A stretch of DNA of 64,000 bases from Maratus speciosus (lineage: Eukaryota; Arthropoda; Arachnida; Araneae; Salticidae). Under the pieces are notes generated by a model. That model saw nothing but the letters and a program-made list of their open reading frames with translations. It made no database searches and was not told the DNA's origin. Shown here piece after piece: positions 58,594 to 64,000 of this stretch; within the stretch, counting starts at the first letter, position 1, and every line of letters starts with the position of its first letter. Location: positions 189,499,556 to 189,563,555 of the forward strand of contig OZ010792.1 in assembly GCA_963932465.1 (NCBI GenBank). Direction: 5' to 3'. The position numbers were made by a program, and so were the translations under genes.

Positions 58594-58760
58594 CTGTACT
58601 GTTAAAAATCTGCAGCTTTAACTGTATAGTCACTCCACCGCTTTTATAGAATATTTCTAATATGACCAATGAGAATGCCCCATAGCATTGTCAAGTAATC
58701 GTTTTCTATAAAAGCGGTGGAGTGACTATGCAGCAAACGCTACAGATTTTGAACAATGTG
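58594..58760. mobile_element. Palindromic MITE family P2
   Basis: TA at 58592-58593 and 58761-58762. The ends are CTGTACTGTTAAAAATCTGC and CACATTGTTCAAAATCTGTA (opposite strand). Arms pair through CATAGTCACTCCACCGCTTT. The centre has GACCAATGAGAATG, the same as in P1, and the ends are related to the CACTGTTAAAAAT of P1. Confidence 0.85.
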
Positions 58761-59327
58761 TATATGGATGCACTTTGCAGTGCACCGACTAATGGATACA
58801 CTTTTCTGAACTCTGATGTATAAGGCCACTTTGCTATTGAATGGAGGATATTCCATCTACGATTTGATGACGTGGTCAAGGTAAAAACTTCTATCATAAA
58901 GAAGGGAAGGCTCCGTAGACGTAATGGAAAACCCTCGCCAGCCAGTCAAACAGTTCATGCGGAAAGCAGTAGTAGCCTCCTTTCTTATCAGTTAGAAGTT
59001 CTTTGGGTAAATAACCGGTATCACGTGACTTTTTTCAGCCTCGAACCCAGATTTGGAATAAAGTCCATTGTAAGCTTTTTGATACTCACTTCCGATGTCG
59101 GTTAGCATCGTTTTAGACATTTGGGTTTTTCTGAATGCGCATCTTCTCTAGACAAGATCTCGCACTTCCGAAAGTAAAGTTCGCATCCAGTAAACTATAA
59201 GGTCCACATCGATACCTACGGACATCGAAATTGGGTGTAGAAAAGCTGACAATCCATCAATAAAGTTTACACATCAAAGCGCGGCAAAGTGCTTTAAGAG
59301 AAACTTATGTCCAAACTATAGCAAACC
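58761..59327. other. Mixed-composition stretch, no gene assigned
   Basis: A 77-codon plus frame (58872-59105) has a basic start (IIKKGRLRRRNGKPSP) and no recognised domain. CACTTCCGATGTCGGTTAGC near 59089 resembles CGTCTTCCGATATCGGTTTG near 61405, so related sequence may sit on both sides of the palindromic array. Confidence 0.4.
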
Positions 59328-59329
59328 TA

Positions 59330-59488
59330 CACTGTTAAAAATATCGTGAAAGATTCCCTCTGTTTTAAAGGTTATCTATTTTCTGACCAATGAGAATGCT
59401 ACATAAACTCCTATGAAGCGTTCTCATTGGTCAGAAAATAGATAGTCTTTAAAAACAGAGGTAAATTTTCACGATATTTTTAACAGTG
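59330..59488. mobile_element. Palindromic MITE family P1, copy 2
   Basis: TA at 59328-59329 and 59489-59490 flank CACTGTTAAAAATATCGTGA and its complement. It is homologous to 41004-41163 throughout, including CTGACCAATGAGAATGC and its inverse. The left arm lost one T in the GTTTTTAAAG run, otherwise pairing is good. Confidence 0.93.
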
Positions 59489-59507
59489 TAGGCATTTTCT
59501 ATTACAT

Positions 59508-61352
59508 AACTACAGCGTCTAGGATATATAGTGTGGAAATCGGCTGTCCCAGTAATACTTAAAAAAGTGCTAAAATATTGGATCCCTTAAATGTCAAAAG
59601 ATGCCGAAATCCAATGAGTCGATCACAACGACATCTGCAGGATATCTTTTAAAACTCCAAGACGATTTGGTTACAGCGTTACGGCGTCTAGAATACCTAG
59701 TGTGGAAATATATGCTATCCAAACAACGCTAAAAATTTGTATCTCTTAAATGTGCGACGATGCTGCTAAAATCCCAAGTATCGATCGCACCGACATCTGC
59801 GGGATTTTCGTATTACATTGTATAGACTAGCAATATCTTGCAGTTGTAGAAAATATCTTGCAGATGTCGCTGCGATCTGTATATTTCAGTAGCATCGTTG
59901 CACATTTAAGGGATACAATATTTTAGCACTTTTTTAAGTATTACAGGGCTAGTCAATTTCCACACTATATATTCCAGACGCTATAACAGCGTCTAGAATA
60001 TATAGTGTGGAAACCGGCTATACCCGTAATACTTAATAAAGTGCTGAAATATTGGATCCCTTAAATTTCAAACGATGCTGAAATCCAATGAGTCGATGAC
60101 AGCGACATCTGCAAGATTTTTCTAAAACTCCAAGAGGATTTAGTCTAGACACTGTAATAATACGATGTTTACTTTGAAATTTGAAAATATATCGCAAATG
60201 TCGCTGCTATCGCATACTTGATATCAGCGTCATTGCACATTTAAGGAATAGTGTGATAAATAGTGTGTAAGGAATAGTGCGTCTAGGACACATAGTGTGG
60301 TAATCTGCTATTCAAACAGCGCTAAAAGTTGTATCCCTTAAATGTGCAACGATGCTGAAATCCAGGGAGCCGATTGCAGCGACATCTGCGATATATTTCA
60401 AATTTCAAAGTAAACGTCATAGTATTATTGCAGTGTCTAGACCAAATCGTCTTGGAGTTATAGAAAATATCCTGAAGATGTCGCTGTCATCGACTCATTG
60501 GATTTCAGCATCGTTTGACATTTAAGGGATCCAATATTTGAGCACTTTATTAAGTATTTCGGGGATAGCCGATTTTCACATTCTGGACGTTGTTATAGCG
60601 CCTAGAATATATAGTGTGGAAATTGACTATCCCTGTAATACTTAAAAAAGTGCTAAAATATTTTATCCCTTAAATGTGCAACGATGCTGCTGAAATATAC
60701 AGATCGCAGCGATATCTGCAGGATATTTTCTACAACTGCAAGATATTGCTAGTCTATACAATGTAATACGAAAATCCCGCAGATGTCGGTGCGATCGATA
60801 CTTGGGATTTCAGCAGCATCGTCGCACATTTAAGAGATACAAATTTTTAGCATTGTTTTGATAGCATATTTCCACACTAGGTGTTCTAGACGTCGTAACG
60901 CTGTAACCAAATTGTCTTGGAGTTTTAAAAGATATCCTGCAGATGTCGCTGTGATCGACTCAATGGATTTCAGCATCGTTTGACATTTAAGGGATCCAAT
61001 ATTTTAGCACTTTTTTAAGTATTACTGGGATAGCCGATTCCCATACCATATATTCTAGACTCTGTAGCAGTAGTACTTAGAAAGTACTAAATTATTGTAT
61101 CCCTTAAATGTGAAACGATGCTGAAATCCAAAGAGTCGATCGGAGCGACATCTGAGGATATTTTCTAAAACTCCAAGACCATTTGGTCTAGAAGCTGTAA
61201 TAATACAATATTACACTAAAATTTGAAAATATAACGCAGATGTCGCTGCGATCGGCTCATTGGATTACAGCATCAGTGCGCATTTAAGGGATATATTTGT
61301 TTAGTGCTGTTAGGATAGCACATTTCCACATTATTTATTCTAGGCGTTATAC
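59508..61352. repeat. ~1.55-kb palindrome of alternating units plus a partial third arm
   Basis: A core phrase, CCCTTAAATGTGCAACGATG with CTGAAATCC and GCGACATCTGC following, recurs about twelve times. It is forward at 59588, 59745, 60058, 60337, 60668 and 61099, and inverted at 59892, 60228, 60508, 60811, 60971 and 61268. Pairing first with last and moving inward gives sums of ~120560 for five pairs, so 59508-61058 is one palindrome centred near 60283 with ~775-base arms. The remaining forward/inverted pair at 61099 and 61268 extends it. Units are separated by CTAGAATATATAGTGTGGAAA. No coding capacity or homopolymer tail is seen. Confidence 0.93.
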
Positions 61353-61466
61353 TTGTGCTCTCATACATAAGAAACTTTAAAGGTTGATTTTCAACTTTTC
61401 GACACCGTCTTCCGATATCGGTTTGTGTCTTTGTGGGCCTTCCGGTTTGGTGGATGACAGAATGGC

Positions 61467-61619
61467 CGGGATCCAGATAGACTTTTCGCTCTTAGCGAAA
61501 CGAGATCGACCAATCAGAAGGCTGCATTTATGCAAACAGGGAAAAGTTCGCAAAACTGCAGGCTTCTGATTGGTCAATCTTGTTTCACTACCAGCAAAAA
61601 ATCTATCTGGATCTCGGCC
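61467..61619. mobile_element. Palindromic MITE family P3, complete
   Basis: GGCCGGGATCCAGATAGACT at the left pairs with GGCCGAGATCCAGATAGAT (opposite strand). Arms continue through TTTTCGCT, GAGATCGACCAATCAGAAG and its inverse CTTCTGATTGGTC. The centre holds TTTATGCAAACAGGGAAAAG. Two overlapping 60-66 codon frames on opposite strands result from the palindrome. Confidence 0.88.
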
Positions 61620-61639
61620 CTTGTCCAGGTAAGTTTTCG

Positions 61640-61935
61640 CACTTTGAAAGATCTCGTATCTCTGTAAGAGTAACAGTATGAAAGATGAATGCTTATAATG
61701 GGCGATTGCTTCAAAAAGGATTTGAATTTTAAAGTTTTTATTTTTTCTTAAATGTTCTAATCATCAGATTTTTATAAAATTGGAATGGGACCAAATGGGT
61801 GACTTGCACTATCAAACAATATAAAAATTATCAAAATCGGTTCATATTTAAGAAAGTTATGCGTGAACATGGGTAAAACATACATACAGGTCGAATTGAT
61901 AACCTCCTTCATTTTGAAGTCGGTTAAAAAAGTGC
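61640..61935 (+). repeat. Interspersed repeat ending in GAAGTCGGTTAA
   Basis: AAAATTATCAAAATCGGTTC, then TTATGCGTGAACA, AACATACATACAGGTCGAAT, TGATAACCTCCTTCATTTTG and AAGTCGGTTAAAA form a 3'-end-like string that I recognise as a frequent repeat end in arthropod (notably lepidopteran) intergenic DNA. I cannot name the element class with certainty. The last motif also ends the arms of the foldback at 56.2-56.9 kb. Confidence 0.5.
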
Positions 61936-62116
61936 AAAACGTCACTTTTCTGTATATTTTTCCTCATTTCTATTTTTTCTGTAACAATGAAAGTAATGCG
62001 ATTGCCACCATTTTGAAGAAATTCCATAAAAAAATTTTTAAACTAAAATTAAACTATAAAAATGGAATATAGTAAAAAATAGCTTGTGAGGGCCCATCTA
62101 CAAATAAACAGCTTTC

Positions 62117-62151
<35 letters not shown>

Positions 62152-64000
62152 AAAGCTAAATCGGTTCAGGTAAAAACTCAGGCAGATGACTAAAAAAACC
62201 GCCTTGTGTTTTAAATATATAGGTAGATGGTACAATTTACCCCGGAATGGTTTCATACTCTTGGATTTTATATAAGTAAATAACGACTAAGATATTAAAT
62301 TTGAAATTGGCTATCGGTTATTTATATTTGCTCAAATAATTTTTAAATTATCCGATTTAACAAAAGTTAAATTAAACATTGGTCTTTTAAAGCCTTTTTT
62401 AAAAAATAAGGAAATATTAAATTTACCTTTAAAAAGTTATGCTACTTCGAATATAATAAAGAACTAATAGCTGCTAGAATAAAATTGATTTGAGAATATA
62501 AATCTTTGTCCAAAAACATAATGGAAATAATCAAATACATCCATTTTCACTAAGTGAATTTATAAAAAAGCAAACAAAATAATGGAATATTATACTATTT
62601 CTCTATGCATACATTCAATTTTTTAACGAACAGCTTAAAAAATATGTCAGAAAAACATGATGCCTTTTATTTTAACAATCCTTATTTATAAATTATTTTC
62701 TTCTGGAAAAGAAGTCTCACGTTTTCCTAATTAATAGTAAAAAGGATATTTCTCAAAATAAAATACTTGGAGAAATATAACGAATATTTAAGCAACGAAA
62801 CATTTTAAATTATTTTCTAAATCATTATATCTCATTAATGCCTACTGGAAATTTCTTTTTTCTTTTAAAGGGCAGGATATGATACCTTTTCCCGATAAAT
62901 ATTAATTATTTTAAGATGACCAAAACAATTTATCATATTATAATTAATCCTAAATAAATAATAGTATGGATAAATTAATTTTAAAATAGTTTTTACCTTG
63001 CCTAAAATATTAATTTCCAGTACTTGTTCATACAAATTAAAATAAATTTGATGCAATTGTACAGGGTTATCAAAAAATACATTACACATTATTATTTCCT
63101 TCCTTTTTAGCCTCTGCATTTGCTTGTTTCAAACAGTACACTATAAACCTTTATGTAATGAATTATGAATTCATGAAAATTTCATCTTATAAAGCGTTTT
63201 TCGTGAATTTTTTAAACTATATTAGAAGATTTACATAATTATTTAATAAATTTTAGAAGGATTTTAGAAGAATTGAAGAATTCAGAAGGATTAATTAAAT
63301 TTGAATTTATAGGGATTGTGTGTAATATTTGTAACCCCACTCAAACATTTTATTTTAAATATTTTTCTTAGTATTTTGTAGAATTAGGAAATGTACAAAT
63401 ATAATGTTCTTACAATAGAATAGAAATATAGAAATATAGAAATATTTAAATATTTCCGAAGTGAAGAATCTCCCCCTGAAGAATGTATCTATAACTCATT
63501 CTAAACTGCATTACAACTAATCGATGTATTAAAAGAAAGTTATAACAAGTTATTTTAATGGTACTCATAAGCACCGTCAGTAGATAAAAATTTTTAATAA
63601 AATTTTTTTTTAATTTTTAATTTTTAATAAAAATTAGTAGTCAAATTTTGTAACACGCATGGAAGAATGATACTTTTATCGTATTTTACAAAAGTATTTA
63701 TTAAAAACAATATACATTTCTTTATTGACTAGATTTTGACTGACTTGAGGTTTTGAGAGGGAGTAGGAAACGGGAGGGGGGGGGGTGCGTCCATTCTTAT
63801 TTTTAGAGCTGAAAACCAATAGGATACGTACTGTTTTTTATTATCAATATACATGAAATTCTTTAGCACTATATCATTATATCGCATACATGTCAGACTA
63901 TAAAAATAAATTAATAAATAAATAAACTGTCAAAGAGCAATTTAGGTTATCATTTATTTTATTACTTTCACTCAATTCTTTATATGAATTTTATCAAATT
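61936..64000. other. AT-rich stretch, no gene seen
   Basis: A poly-A of about 30 bases at 62119-62148, GAAATATA repeats near 63421-63446 and a G-run at 63773-63785 are the only distinct features. Confidence 0.45.

Noticed and set aside
58872..59105. 77-codon frame starting MVKVKTSIIKKG
   Set aside because: No domain or homology is recognised and it is flanked by MITEs. Kept only as unassigned sequence.

Overview
This looks like an AT-rich, transposon-dominated intergenic stretch of an animal genome, most likely an arthropod and possibly a chelicerate such as a spider. The reasons are long A/T homopolymers and microsatellites, no bacterial gene packing, degenerate Tc1-, pogo- and hAT-type DNA elements, tRNA-derived SINEs, and tandem-repeat elements with Helentron-like ends. 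I see no intact host protein gene. Nearly all open frames are short, low in complexity, or lie inside repeats. The lineage is an inference from style, not from a marker gene.

Layout, left part. A decayed ~130-bp tandem repeat covers 1-970. A dead Tc1-like transposon (2233-3943) follows, then a TA-flanked terminal-inverted-repeat (TIR) element (5935-7847), an isolated GC-rich block (~10.1-10.5 kb) and a C-terminal pogo transposase fragment (11.5-11.9 kb). At 12768-18187 a TA-flanked TIR element holds two inner elements. One is a smaller TIR element; the other is a Helentron-like element with about 17 copies of a 152-bp repeat.

Middle part. The window continues with hAT-like miniature inverted-repeat elements (MITEs) having 8-bp target duplications (19.0 and 27.0 kb), a palindromic foldback (20.5-21.4 kb), a ~148-bp tandem array next to a TACG microsatellite (25.0-26.7 kb), a TTAA-flanked MITE (30.6 kb), a foldback built of paired inverted units (31.0-32.5 kb), a hAT element with a perfect 8-bp duplication (34.0-34.8 kb), a TCB-type Tc1 pseudogene (35.7-37.2 kb), and a TIR element carrying a duplicated GC-rich block, a short coding-like stretch and a nested MITE (40.1-41.75 kb).

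Right part. Next come a second Helentron-like element (46.0-46.9 kb), an internally deleted pogo element (47.0-50.7 kb) with another tandem-array element inside it, TIR and hAT elements (53.1-55.4 kb), a foldback (56.2-56.9 kb), two copies of one SINE family (one split by a TTAA MITE), several palindromic MITEs sharing a GACCAAT core, and a ~1.55-kb palindrome with ~775-bp arms (59.5-61.06 kb).

The best candidates for something undescribed are that palindrome, the set of tandem-array elements with hairpin ends, and the 40-kb element with its duplicated GC-rich block. All alignments here were done by eye, so identities and exact ends are approximate except where target duplications fix them.
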